From assembly GCA_007694165.1 (NCBI GenBank), contig RECE01000222.1, forward strand, positions 1 through 64,000: a stretch of DNA of 64,000 nt, written 5' to 3'. This DNA is from Bacteroidota bacterium (GTDB lineage Bacteria > Bacteroidota > Bacteroidia > Bacteroidales > UBA7960). Shown piece by piece: positions 37,873-47,112 of the stretch (position 1 is the first letter of the stretch; the number at the start of each line of letters is the position of its first letter). The notes under the pieces are model-generated. The model saw only the letters and a program-made list of their open reading frames with translations. It was not told the origin of the DNA and did no database searches. The translations under genes and the position numbers were made by a program.

Positions 37873-40242
37873 ATGTTCAAAACAGTCCTTAGTATCATGT
37901 TCCTGATTTCATTCCTGCAGATATCTGCCGGGGAAGAGAAGTCTGTTAATATCCGTGAAGCTTTTGAGAGCTTATTGCCACAGCAAAAAGTTTACCTCCA
38001 TCTTGATAAACAGGAGTATTATGCCGGTGATATTTTATGGTTTAAGGCATATGTGATAAAATCGGACACGCACAAACCCGATGCTGCTGAAACAACCCTT
38101 TTCGTAGAGATATTTAACACAAATGGCACCCTTATCGGCAAAAAAATCCTTCATACAGAGAACGGATATGCCTCTGGTGATTTTTCATTACCAGACTCTG
38201 TCAATTCAGGAAACCATTATATCAGGGCATACACCAGCTGGATGTTGAACTTCCATGAGGACTTCATTTTCGAGAAATTCTTTTTCGTCAACAATCCCAT
38301 CGAAACAAAAATTATCAACAGACGAGAAGCAAGGTCGAACAGAAGAATCAACCGTGAACTGGAAAAAAGAGAAGAACAATTCCGTATAGCGTTTTTTCCC
38401 GAAGGCGGACCAATGATTTACGGAATTGAAAGCAGGATTGCCTTTCATGCCACCAACGAACTGGGAGAAGGGATTCTTGTTGAAGGCTATGTCAGCAATT
38501 CAGCAGGAGAAGAAGTTGCTTTGCTGAAAACCAGTTTCCAGGGCAAGGGCACTTTTACATTGATGCCTGCAGAGAACTTAAAGTACAATGCCCATGTGGT
38601 ATTCCCTGACGGTAAAAGAAAAACATTCCCCATCAGAGATGTCAGGCATAAAGGCCATACACTAAGGGTTGAAACAAGTAAGGAGCAGGTAAAAGTTATT
38701 GTGAATAGTTCTTTTCATGAACAAAACTCTCAAAACAACCCCTACCTGGTTATTCACAACCATGGGCAGGTGCAAAATATGATTCAACTCGAAAACAAAG
38801 AGTATCCTTTCTCCCTTTCATTAAATAAAGATGAGCTTACCCCCGGAATATCAGTTGCAACCCTTTTCAATGCTTCAGCGGAAGTAATTGCTGAAAGGCT
38901 TTTTTTTATCCCACCTCCTTTAAACACAAATGTAAAATTTGAGCTGGAAAAATACTCAGAAGAATTCATTGACCTGAAAATTCATTTCGAAGAATTTACC
39001 AGAGATACAGCAGCTTATTCAGTATCAGTTGTTGCCGCTTCACGAAACATAGAAATCCCATCTGAAAATATTATCAGCAACATATTTCTATCCTCCGATC
39101 TTATTCAACCCGTTCAAAATCCATTGTCTTATTTCGACCATAACAACAACCTTCACCGATCCGATCTTCTGATGATGGTATCGGCATGGAAAAGGTTTCG
39201 ATGGAGCGACCTTGCAAGTGACAAGCTGGAAGAATTGAAATATTCACGCGAAAGCAAGGGATTTCCCATATACGGAATCATAACCCCGACAGAAGCCGCT
39301 CTGAGAACTGACAATACAGACTTTGATGTATCACTTAGCCTGGTAGAAGAGGGAAGAATTTTCAGAACCCGCACCGATAACAAAGGTCATTTTAGCTTCA
39401 ATGGTTTTGAAGAACATGGTGACTTTAAAGCAGAGATTTCAATTTCTGGTATTCAAAAAAGCACTCCTAAGGCTCTCGAATTGTTTCCTGACCGCATCCA
39501 GGAAGAAGAACAAAAGCTTAACTTCCATTCACGAAGGCTTCTTCCAAGAGGAACTGCCGGTTGGCGCTTCAGAAGGTCTGGTCAACCTAAAGATTCTGAC
39601 AGATATATTAAGCTTGAAAAAGAGTCATCAAAGAAAAGCTACGGAAGACCCGACCAAACCCTTTACTTCAGAGAAAATGACACAAGATTTCAAAACATGA
39701 GAGAAGTGCTAACCAGAAGTGTGTCAGGGGTGCAGGTAGATGGAAACAGCATTATAATCAGGGGGAAGGGCAGTATTTTTTTCAGCAATCAGCCCCTTAT
39801 ACTAGTGGATGGGGTTCAGTATTCAAGCGCACAATTCCTGCAACTGTCTGTAATGGATATATCAAGCATTGAGATTTTCAAAGGACCCAATGCATCCATT
39901 TTTGGGGTAAGAGGATCCAACGGAGCCATTGTTGCCTTTTCGCGAAGAGGTTCCATCTCAGAAAGAATAATTATAAATTACATTATGGATGGCTATTATA
40001 TCCCCCGAAGATTCACTTCATCCGAAGCTCAACTGAAGAAATTATTTTTTGAAGATGAAAACTACACTCAAACCATCTTATTCCACCCCTTTCTTAATTT
40101 AAACAATCAAGGGAAAACGACATTGAGAATTCCCATGAAACAGGAACCCGTGCTGTTGATAATAACCATTGAAGGAATTGATTCAGATGGCAATGTTATC
40201 CATGCCACCCATGAGTTTGAATCCCCAAAAGCATTCCCCTGA
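37873..40242 (+). CDS. Exported macroglobulin MG2-like protein with C-terminal TonB-plug domain, no barrel
   Basis: Signal peptide; QQKVYLHLDKQEYYAGDILWFKAYVIK (MG2-like); plug-like VQVDGNSIIIRGKGSIFFSNQPLILVDGVQYSSAQFLQLSVMDISSIEIFKGPNASIFGVRGSNGAIVAFSRRG. Confidence 0.82.
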   Translation: MFKTVLSIMFLISFLQISAGEEKSVNIREAFESLLPQQKVYLHLDKQEYYAGDILWFKAYVIKSDTHKPDAAETTLFVEIFNTNGTLIGKKILHTENGYASGDFSLPDSVNSGNHYIRAYTSWMLNFHEDFIFEKFFFVNNPIETKIINRREARSNRRINRELEKREEQFRIAFFPEGGPMIYGIESRIAFHATNELGEGILVEGYVSNSAGEEVALLKTSFQGKGTFTLMPAENLKYNAHVVFPDGKRKTFPIRDVRHKGHTLRVETSKEQVKVIVNSSFHEQNSQNNPYLVIHNHGQVQNMIQLENKEYPFSLSLNKDELTPGISVATLFNASAEVIAERLFFIPPPLNTNVKFELEKYSEEFIDLKIHFEEFTRDTAAYSVSVVAASRNIEIPSENIISNIFLSSDLIQPVQNPLSYFDHNNNLHRSDLLMMVSAWKRFRWSDLASDKLEELKYSRESKGFPIYGIITPTEAALRTDNTDFDVSLSLVEEGRIFRTRTDNKGHFSFNGFEEHGDFKAEISISGIQKSTPKALELFPDRIQEEEQKLNFHSRRLLPRGTAGWRFRRSGQPKDSDRYIKLEKESSKKSYGRPDQTLYFRENDTRFQNMREVLTRSVSGVQVDGNSIIIRGKGSIFFSNQPLILVDGVQYSSAQFLQLSVMDISSIEIFKGPNASIFGVRGSNGAIVAFSRRGSISERIIINYIMDGYYIPRRFTSSEAQLKKLFFEDENYTQTILFHPFLNLNNQGKTTLRIPMKQEPVLLIITIEGIDSDGNVIHATHEFESPKAFP

Positions 40243-40256
40243 CAGTAAAAGCCAAC

Positions 40257-41333
40257 TTACTGCAAATCCAGCAAAAATGAAAGGGTATCAACCCCGTCGG
40301 CATAATCCTGTGGCCGTGGCTTTTGTGCTTCTCCCGGCAAAACGGAAGTAATTGTATTGAACCTTAATCCCTCCCTGGCGACTACGCATTGTAAAGCATC
40401 AAGATGGGTGCTGATATAGTTCTCAACAGCATTGTGAGAAAAGTAAAACTCATAATGCAAAACAGCAAGCGGAGACACCAGTCGTTCATCTTCCACCAAC
40501 AGGCAATATCCGTTGTCAAGATGAGGTCTCTGATTAACAAGGAAGATGGCTTTCTGGTATTCATAGTTATTGAAGTATTTGCTATGATCTTTCAGATGTT
40601 GCCAGGAATGAAAACTTTCAATCAAAGGGATAAAATCAAAGTCCTGGGGCACCAGAATTTTGGAAACATTTCTACATCCCATTCCATAAAATTGAAAAAT
40701 ATCATTTGACAGGCCGGTTAACTCTTCCTTTGTTTCTTCACCTGTAAGAACCGCCAGGCTGTTCCTGTTCTTGCGGATAATATGTGGATACTTACCAAAA
40801 TAGTAGTCAAAATACCTTGCCGAATTGTTGCTTCCTGTGGCAATAACTGCGTCAAACTCTTTGATGATACCATCTGAAAAAGAAACCATTGCTTCCATTT
40901 TGGGTTCTGCCTCAAAAAGCATCCCCGCAAACTTTACCGGCAAGAATAAATCCTGGGAAGAAAGCTTACCCAAAAAACGATTGCCGGAAAGTAAAACGCA
41001 TAACATATCATGAAATCCAACAAAGGGGATGTTCCCGGCCATTATTACAGCTACAGTTCTGGGGTTAGAAACCTGCCTGCTTATATTGGGATAAGCCAAT
41101 AACCAGCTATCTAATGCTTCCGGCAAAAGCATTGCTGCAACGCCCTCCATGGCTGACTTTACATTCTCCAAAGTAAACCATGAATTTTTTGATGCACTGT
41201 CATGTATTTCATTATAGAAATCTTTTTCAGCAGCACTAAATGCACCTGTTTCGGGTACGTTGTTCAAAACGTTGGATAGTTTCTGCCCCAGCACAATGAA
41301 TGCCTGTTTCCTTTCATTAAATGATAATTTCAT
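40257..41333 (-). CDS. LuxC-like acyl-CoA reductase family protein
   Basis: VAVIMAGNIPFVGFHDMLCVLLSGNRFLGKLSSQD...YGMGCRNVSKILVP. Confidence 0.85.
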   Translation of the reverse strand: MKLSFNERKQAFIVLGQKLSNVLNNVPETGAFSAAEKDFYNEIHDSASKNSWFTLENVKSAMEGVAAMLLPEALDSWLLAYPNISRQVSNPRTVAVIMAGNIPFVGFHDMLCVLLSGNRFLGKLSSQDLFLPVKFAGMLFEAEPKMEAMVSFSDGIIKEFDAVIATGSNNSARYFDYYFGKYPHIIRKNRNSLAVLTGEETKEELTGLSNDIFQFYGMGCRNVSKILVPQDFDFIPLIESFHSWQHLKDHSKYFNNYEYQKAIFLVNQRPHLDNGYCLLVEDERLVSPLAVLHYEFYFSHNAVENYISTHLDALQCVVAREGLRFNTITSVLPGEAQKPRPQDYADGVDTLSFLLDLQ

Positions 41334-41680
41334 AAACTATGATGATGTTTAGTGCCAGTAGAATTTGTTATGTTTGTTTACAGAAGGATTTACCCTTTCA
41401 AATTGACATTTGCCCGATAAGAAAGGCAGCCTCCATGATTAATCATTTAAACACAATCGAAAACAATTGATAAAGCTGTTTCACTCAGGAAATATTATTC
41501 AATTGTTTCCATAGAAATAAGGGTAAAGTTATACAATTAGTAATAATTTTACCGTTTGGACTAAGAATCCATTGAAGAAAACAAATGTTTTTCCAACTAA
41601 AATAGTCAGTATCCGTTATCATTAAAAATCGAGATTTCCCATACTTCAGCATCCTTCAACAGTAAAAAACGATTCCATTT

Positions 41681-42655
41681 ATGTTAACTTTCCCCATGGT
41701 AGTACTACCGTCAATAGGCAGAAAAGCAGGCAGAAAAAGGTTTTCGCTAAACCAGCATAGCGTATTTACGCTGTTTTTTGTCACCCTGTTTTGTACGGGA
41801 GCTTTTACCTCCGCATATAGCCAGAATGATTTTGCCGCACATGAAGACAGCCTGAAAAGAATTATGCATAGAATTATTGAACCTGAAAATGATTTTGAAC
41901 GTCTTGCCATCAATTATGAGTTTAAAACAAAGTTTGAAAAGGTGTTGCAAAAAGAAGGCTCATTCGATTACCCTTTTGATTCCCTTGTATTTGTTTCGCG
42001 TATCAAGGCACCCGACGAGAGTTTCAGAATCATAAGCTGGTATGTCCCTCTTCAGGATAGCCAATTTGAATACTTTGGTTTCTTCCAGTCTCCGCAAAAG
42101 GGTGGTGAAGAATATCAATTGTTTACCCTTACCGACAAGGCATCTGAATTAACTGACCCCCAATTTGAAACACTTGACCATGAAAACTGGTACGGAGCTT
42201 ATTACACTGAGCTCATTCATAAAACTCACCGGCGCAGCGACTATTACCTTTTGCTGGGCTGGAGAGGCGACAATCCACTAACACGGAAACGAATTCTTGA
42301 ACCCATAAGGGTATTGGGCAAAGGGAGACCTTCATTTGGGATGTCCATGTTCAGGTATGCCAATAACCGTCACCGTCGGGTAATTTTCGAATATTCTGCC
42401 AAAGCATCCATGGTTATACGTTATGAATCGCATGTATTGGAACAAAGCAGAAGACCGCAGGAAATCATAATTTTCGACCGTATGGCACCAAGCCACAGTT
42501 TTCTGCGCGGAAATTACCAGTTTTACTTTCCTGAAACAAATATATTCGACGCATTTATGTTTGATGAAGGAAAATGGATATTTGTGCCCGATGTGGATGT
42601 AAGAAACCCCAGAAGAAGACCTCCCCCGCGACCTACTCCCCCCAGGGGTAACTGA
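41681..42655 (+). CDS. Hypothetical exported protein with Arg/Pro-rich C-terminus
   Basis: 324 aa; N-terminal hydrophobic segment; C-terminus NPRRRPPPRPTPPRGN. Confidence 0.75.
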   Translation: MLTFPMVVLPSIGRKAGRKRFSLNQHSVFTLFFVTLFCTGAFTSAYSQNDFAAHEDSLKRIMHRIIEPENDFERLAINYEFKTKFEKVLQKEGSFDYPFDSLVFVSRIKAPDESFRIISWYVPLQDSQFEYFGFFQSPQKGGEEYQLFTLTDKASELTDPQFETLDHENWYGAYYTELIHKTHRRSDYYLLLGWRGDNPLTRKRILEPIRVLGKGRPSFGMSMFRYANNRHRRVIFEYSAKASMVIRYESHVLEQSRRPQEIIIFDRMAPSHSFLRGNYQFYFPETNIFDAFMFDEGKWIFVPDVDVRNPRRRPPPRPTPPRGN

Positions 42656-43033
42656 TCGCTGCACCATCTGGTTAATAAACTACATTTCAAATTGTTAATC
42701 GATGATAAACAATTTCATTCATTCTGTATATCGCTGATCAACAAGCATATAGGCAATGACGGAAAAAATGCATATATTTGTTTGATTTGCATGAGAAAAT
42801 ATTTATGTGCTTTTTCTTCAAACATTGTAATAATTTTCCCAATTTTGCCCTATAATTATTATAATTGCGAACGGTTGATGGAACTTAAGTTTTAATCTTT
42901 CACCAATATCAAGAATTTTCATTTCATATTGTAATATAGCGCAAGACAAAGTTGTTGAAACAAAAAGCAGAACACCCTATTTAACATATCACCCTTATTT
43001 ATCGATTAATAGTAATTCTAAACAACTCAAAAA

Positions 43034-44107
43034 ATGAAAAAACATAATTTTAGTGCCGGACCTTCCATTCTGGCCCCGGAAGTAATTGAAAATACTGCCA
43101 AAGCAGTAATGGATTTGAACGGAATAGGACTTTCCGTTATGGAACTTTCACACAGAGGAAAAGACTTTCAGGCAGTAATGGATGAAACAGTTGCTCTGTT
43201 TAAAGAATTGCTCAATATCCCCGAAGGATATAAGGTATTGTTCATGGGTGGTGGCGCAAGCCTTCAGTTTTGCATGGTTCCTTACAACCTTCACAAAAAG
43301 AAAGCAGCTTATCTCGAAACAGGCGTTTGGGCAAAAAAAGCAGCCAAAGAAGCAAAGTTTTTTGGTGATGTGGAAACTGTAGCCTCCAGCGCTGATAAAA
43401 ACTTCAACTATATCCCAAAAGGATTCACCATTCCTGCAGATGCAGATTATTTCCATATTACTACCAACAACACCATTTACGGCACAGAGATTCATGAGGA
43501 CATGGACTCACCCGTTCCATTGGTAGCTGATATGTCATCAGATATTTTCAGTCGCCCGATCGATGTTTCAAAATATGGGCTTATTTATGGTGGAGCACAA
43601 AAAAATCTTGGACCTGCCGGTGTAACATTTGTAATTGTCCGTGAAGACCTGCTGGGCAAAAATGAAAGAGCTATCCCCACCATGCTTAACTACCAGACGC
43701 ACATTGATGAAGGTTCAATGTTCAACACTCCTCCCTGTTTGCCCATATATACATGTATGGAAACCCTGCGCTGGATAAAAAAACTGGGCGGAGTAGCTAA
43801 GATGCAGCAAATCAATGAAGCAAAAGCCAAAGTATTGTATGATGAAATAGAGCGCAATGAACTGTTTAATGGTACAGCTGAGAAGGACTCCCGTTCGTTG
43901 ATGAATATTTGCTTCGTAATGAAAGACGAATACAAAGAGCTGGAACAGGAATACCTGTCATTTGCAACCTCCAAAGGAATGGTAGGCCTGAAAGGTCACC
44001 GCTCAGTAGGTGGTTTCCGGGCATCAACCTACAATGCAATGCCCATAGAAAGTGTGCAGGCACTGGTTGAAACCATGCAGGAGTTTGAAAAAACCCACAA
44101 AAAATAA
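43034..44107 (+). CDS. serC: Phosphoserine aminotransferase
   Basis: [16 protein letters not shown]...[11 protein letters not shown]...[19 protein letters not shown]. Confidence 0.96.
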   Translation: MKKHNFSAGPSILAPEVIENTAKAVMDLNGIGLSVMELSHRGKDFQAVMDETVALFKELLNIPEGYKVLFMGGGASLQFCMVPYNLHKKKAAYLETGVWAKKAAKEAKFFGDVETVASSADKNFNYIPKGFTIPADADYFHITTNNTIYGTEIHEDMDSPVPLVADMSSDIFSRPIDVSKYGLIYGGAQKNLGPAGVTFVIVREDLLGKNERAIPTMLNYQTHIDEGSMFNTPPCLPIYTCMETLRWIKKLGGVAKMQQINEAKAKVLYDEIERNELFNGTAEKDSRSLMNICFVMKDEYKELEQEYLSFATSKGMVGLKGHRSVGGFRASTYNAMPIESVQALVETMQEFEKTHKK

Positions 44108-44279
44108 ATCTTCTGGTCGTTGGCATTCTGTTGCGGCTGCCGGAGCAGAAGGGATAGGGTTACATTGCAAAATGCACTGCATCAAACAACCCTGTCAGTC
44201 CAGAAATTAAGTGTCAATATATTTATATCCGGGTGCGGCAAAATAGCCGTTCCCGGATTTATACAAAAAATAAAAAAAG

Positions 44280-45203
44280 ATGAAGAAGATATTAGTTGCC
44301 ACAGAGAAGCCATTTGCACCTGTTGCGGTGGAAGGAATCAAGAATGTATTTGACAAAGCCGGCTATGAAGTAATGATGCTGGAAAAGTATACAGACAAAG
44401 CCGACTTGCTGAAAGCTGTAGAAACTGCAGACGGTATGATAATCCGCAGCGACCAGGCTTCAGCAGAAGTAATTGAAGCTGCAGCCAACTTGCGTATCAT
44501 TGTGCGGGCGGGTGCAGGATATGATAACATCGACCTGGATGCCTGCACGGCAAAAAAAGTGGTTGCCATGAACACTCCCGGGCAAAACTCCAACGCAGTG
44601 GCCGAATTGGCTTTTGCCATGATGCTATACAACATTCGCAATGGTTTCAACGGAACTTCCGGAAGCGAACTTCGCGGCAAAACCATCGGTATCCATGCCT
44701 ATGGAAATGTGGGCAAATACGTAGCTACTATTGCCAAAGGCTTTGGCATGATCGTTCATGCTTTTGACCCCTTCGTAAAAAAAGAAGATATCGAAAAAGA
44801 TGGTGTTAATGCTGTAGATTCCGTAGAGGAACTTTACAAAAAATGCCAGTATATCTCTTTGCACATTCCAGCCAATGAGAAAACCAAAAAATCTATCGAC
44901 TACAAGCTTCTTTCCTCTATGCCCAAAGGAGCAACACTGGTAAACACTGCCAGGAAAGAAGTGATTTGTGAAGATAGCCTTTTAAAGGTTTTTGAAGAAA
45001 GAACTGACTTTAATTACCTTTCTGACCTGGTACCCGACTGTAAAGACATTGTGAAAGAGAAATTTGCCGGAAGATATATCTTTCCAGCCAAAAAAATGGG
45101 AGCACAAACTTCTGAAGCTAATATCAATGCTGGTATAGCCGCTGCAGAACAAATTGTAGCTTTCTTTGAAAAAGGAGACAACACTTTCCAGGTAAACCGC
45201 TAA
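44280..45203 (+). CDS. serA: D-3-phosphoglycerate dehydrogenase (short form, no ACT domain)
   Basis: IVRAGAGYDNIDLDACTAKKVVAMNTPGQNSNAVAELAFAMML; GIHAYGNVGKYVATIAKGFGM. Confidence 0.93.
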   Translation: MKKILVATEKPFAPVAVEGIKNVFDKAGYEVMMLEKYTDKADLLKAVETADGMIIRSDQASAEVIEAAANLRIIVRAGAGYDNIDLDACTAKKVVAMNTPGQNSNAVAELAFAMMLYNIRNGFNGTSGSELRGKTIGIHAYGNVGKYVATIAKGFGMIVHAFDPFVKKEDIEKDGVNAVDSVEELYKKCQYISLHIPANEKTKKSIDYKLLSSMPKGATLVNTARKEVICEDSLLKVFEERTDFNYLSDLVPDCKDIVKEKFAGRYIFPAKKMGAQTSEANINAGIAAAEQIVAFFEKGDNTFQVNR

Positions 45204-45246
45204 ACCCTAATTCCAATTATAATAATACAATCACAGGTTATTCGTT

Positions 45247-45314
45247 CCCGCGCAGGCGGGAAAACCTGCCAGACCGACCATTTCACTCCTCATTGAAACT
45301 CCGGCAGGCAGGTT
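45247..45314. repeat. Palindromic GC-rich intergenic repeat (REP-like)
   Basis: CCCGCGCAGGCGGG (45247-45260) plus AACCTGCC (45263-45270) / GGCAGGTT (45307-45314). Confidence 0.5.
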
Positions 45315-45345
45315 GAAAAAATAACCATTAATAAAGAAAACCAAC

Positions 45346-46593
45346 ATGGCAATTTTCAGACCTTTTAAGGGGCTGCGTCCCCCGAAAGAAATAGTTAAAG
45401 ATTTGGCCAGCAGGCCTTATGATGTACTCAACTCAAAAGAAGCGCGTGCTGAAGCCGAAGGCAATCAATACAGTTTCCTGCGGGTAGTAAAGCCCGAGAT
45501 AGAGCTTCCCGAAGATACCAACCTCTATTCGCAGCAGGTGTATGACAAAGCCCTTGAAAATTTCAAAATATTTATCGAAAAAGGATGGCTGAAGCAGGAT
45601 GATACGGCAAATTATTATGTATATGCTCAAACCTGGGGCAACAAAACTCAGTATGGCATTGTGGGTTGTGCAGGTGTTGAAGACTATATGAACAACATCA
45701 TCAAGAAGCATGAGCTAACCAGGCCCGACAAAGAGGAAGACCGGATGAAGCATGTGCGTGTACTTAACGCCAACGCCGAGCCTGTATTTTTCTCCTACCC
45801 TGCGGTAAAAGAAATTGACCGGGTGGTAAGAGAAATCACCAAAAATGAGCCCGAATATGATTTTATGGCTGACGATGGTTTTGGTCATAGCCTCTGGGTT
45901 ATCGAAAATGCTGAAACCGTTGAGAAACTCAGTCAGCTTTTTGAAAAAGTGCCTGCTTTTTACGTAGCTGACGGCCACCACCGCACTGCTGCAGCCGCCC
46001 TTGTAGGCAATGAAAAGAAAAAAAACAACCCCGGCCATACCGGAAATGAAGAATACAACTTTTTCATGTCGGTAGTATTCCCCGATGATCAGCTTACTAT
46101 TATTGATTATAACAGGGTAGTTAAAGATCTTAACGGACTTACCAAAAAAGAGTTCCTTACAAAGCTAAACGAGGTTTTTGAAGTTACTGAAAAAGGAGAG
46201 CAGGAATACAAACCTGCCAGGCTTCACAATTTCAGCATGTACCTGGAAGGAAAATGGTATGAACTCAATGCCAGAGAAAATACCTATGACGACAGTGACC
46301 CTATTGGTGTATTGGATGTTACCATCCTTTCGCAGCATGTATTAGACCACATGCTGGGAATAAAAAATCTGCGTACCGACAAAAGGATTGACTTCGTTGG
46401 AGGCATACGTGGTTTGAAGGAACTCAAAAGAAGAGTTGACAGTGGAGAAATGGAAGTAGCTTTTGCTCTTTATCCCGTAACCATGAAGCAGCTGATTGAC
46501 ATTGCTGATACGGACAACATTATGCCGCCCAAAACCACCTGGTTTGAACCCAAACTGCGCAGTGGTCTGACAGTACACATCCTTGAAGATTAA
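45346..46593 (+). CDS. DUF1015 family protein
   Basis: IFRPFKGLRPPKEIVKDLASRPYDVLNSKEARAEA...FYVADGHHRTAAAALVG. Confidence 0.93.
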   Translation: MAIFRPFKGLRPPKEIVKDLASRPYDVLNSKEARAEAEGNQYSFLRVVKPEIELPEDTNLYSQQVYDKALENFKIFIEKGWLKQDDTANYYVYAQTWGNKTQYGIVGCAGVEDYMNNIIKKHELTRPDKEEDRMKHVRVLNANAEPVFFSYPAVKEIDRVVREITKNEPEYDFMADDGFGHSLWVIENAETVEKLSQLFEKVPAFYVADGHHRTAAAALVGNEKKKNNPGHTGNEEYNFFMSVVFPDDQLTIIDYNRVVKDLNGLTKKEFLTKLNEVFEVTEKGEQEYKPARLHNFSMYLEGKWYELNARENTYDDSDPIGVLDVTILSQHVLDHMLGIKNLRTDKRIDFVGGIRGLKELKRRVDSGEMEVAFALYPVTMKQLIDIADTDNIMPPKTTWFEPKLRSGLTVHILED

Positions 46594-46605
46594 TTTTCTA
46601 AAAAG

Positions 46606-46638
46606 GTTTTGGTACTTTACTTTTTAATTGTATCTTTG
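46606..46638 (+). promoter_or_regulatory. Bacteroidetes-type promoter for rpmE (TTTG-N19-TATCTTTG)
   Basis: GGTTTTG, 19-nt spacer, TATCTTTG, about 105 nt before the rpmE start. Confidence 0.65.
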
Positions 46639-46639
46639 C

Positions 46640-46676
46640 ACTCCCGAAAAATACCGAAATGTTATTTTTCGGGAGT
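46640..46676 (+). promoter_or_regulatory. Candidate rpmE 5' leader hairpin
   Basis: Perfect 14-bp inverted repeat ACTCCCGAAAAATA / TATTTTTCGGGAGT with 9-nt loop, directly after the predicted -7 element. Confidence 0.6.
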
Positions 46677-46741
46677 TGTCATTCAGATAAGATTTACATA
46701 ATATACTAACAAACAGGCCTGTTTAATAAATTTTTAGCGTA

Positions 46742-46999
46742 ATGAAAAAAGATATCCATCCCAAAAATTACCGTTTAGTGATTTTCAAGGATATGTCAAA
46801 TGACTATTCCTTCCTGACAAAATCAACTGCCAGCAGTAAAGAAACTGCCGAATGGGAAGACGGAAAAGAATATCCTTTGATCAAACTTGATATTTCTCAC
46901 ACATCACATCCTTTCTATACAGGAAAACAACAGCTGGTGGATACCGCGGGTAGAATTGACAAGTTTAAGTCAAAATACCAGAAGCATTTAAAAAAGTAA
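46742..46999 (+). CDS. rpmE: 50S ribosomal protein L31 type B
   Basis: [30 protein letters not shown]...[30 protein letters not shown]; no zinc-binding Cys. Confidence 0.96.
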   Translation: MKKDIHPKNYRLVIFKDMSNDYSFLTKSTASSKETAEWEDGKEYPLIKLDISHTSHPFYTGKQQLVDTAGRIDKFKSKYQKHLKK

Positions 47000-47021
47000 A
47001 AAACGTAAATATTTTGCCCTT

Positions 47022-47049
47022 AAGCCCTTTTAAAAAGGGCTTTTTTTTT
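47022..47049 (+). terminator. Intrinsic terminator after rpmE
   Basis: AAGCCCTTTTTAAAAAGGGCTTTTTTTTT. Confidence 0.88.
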
Positions 47050-47112
47050 AAAAAAATTCATACCTTTAGACAATCTTCCATAAAGTGATTGACTAATCTA
47101 AATAATAGCACA

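Noticed and set aside
40257-41333. Bioluminescence (lux) system suggested by the LuxC-like protein
   Set aside because: No luxA/B/D/E nearby; LuxC-family reductases are widespread in non-luminous Bacteroidetes.
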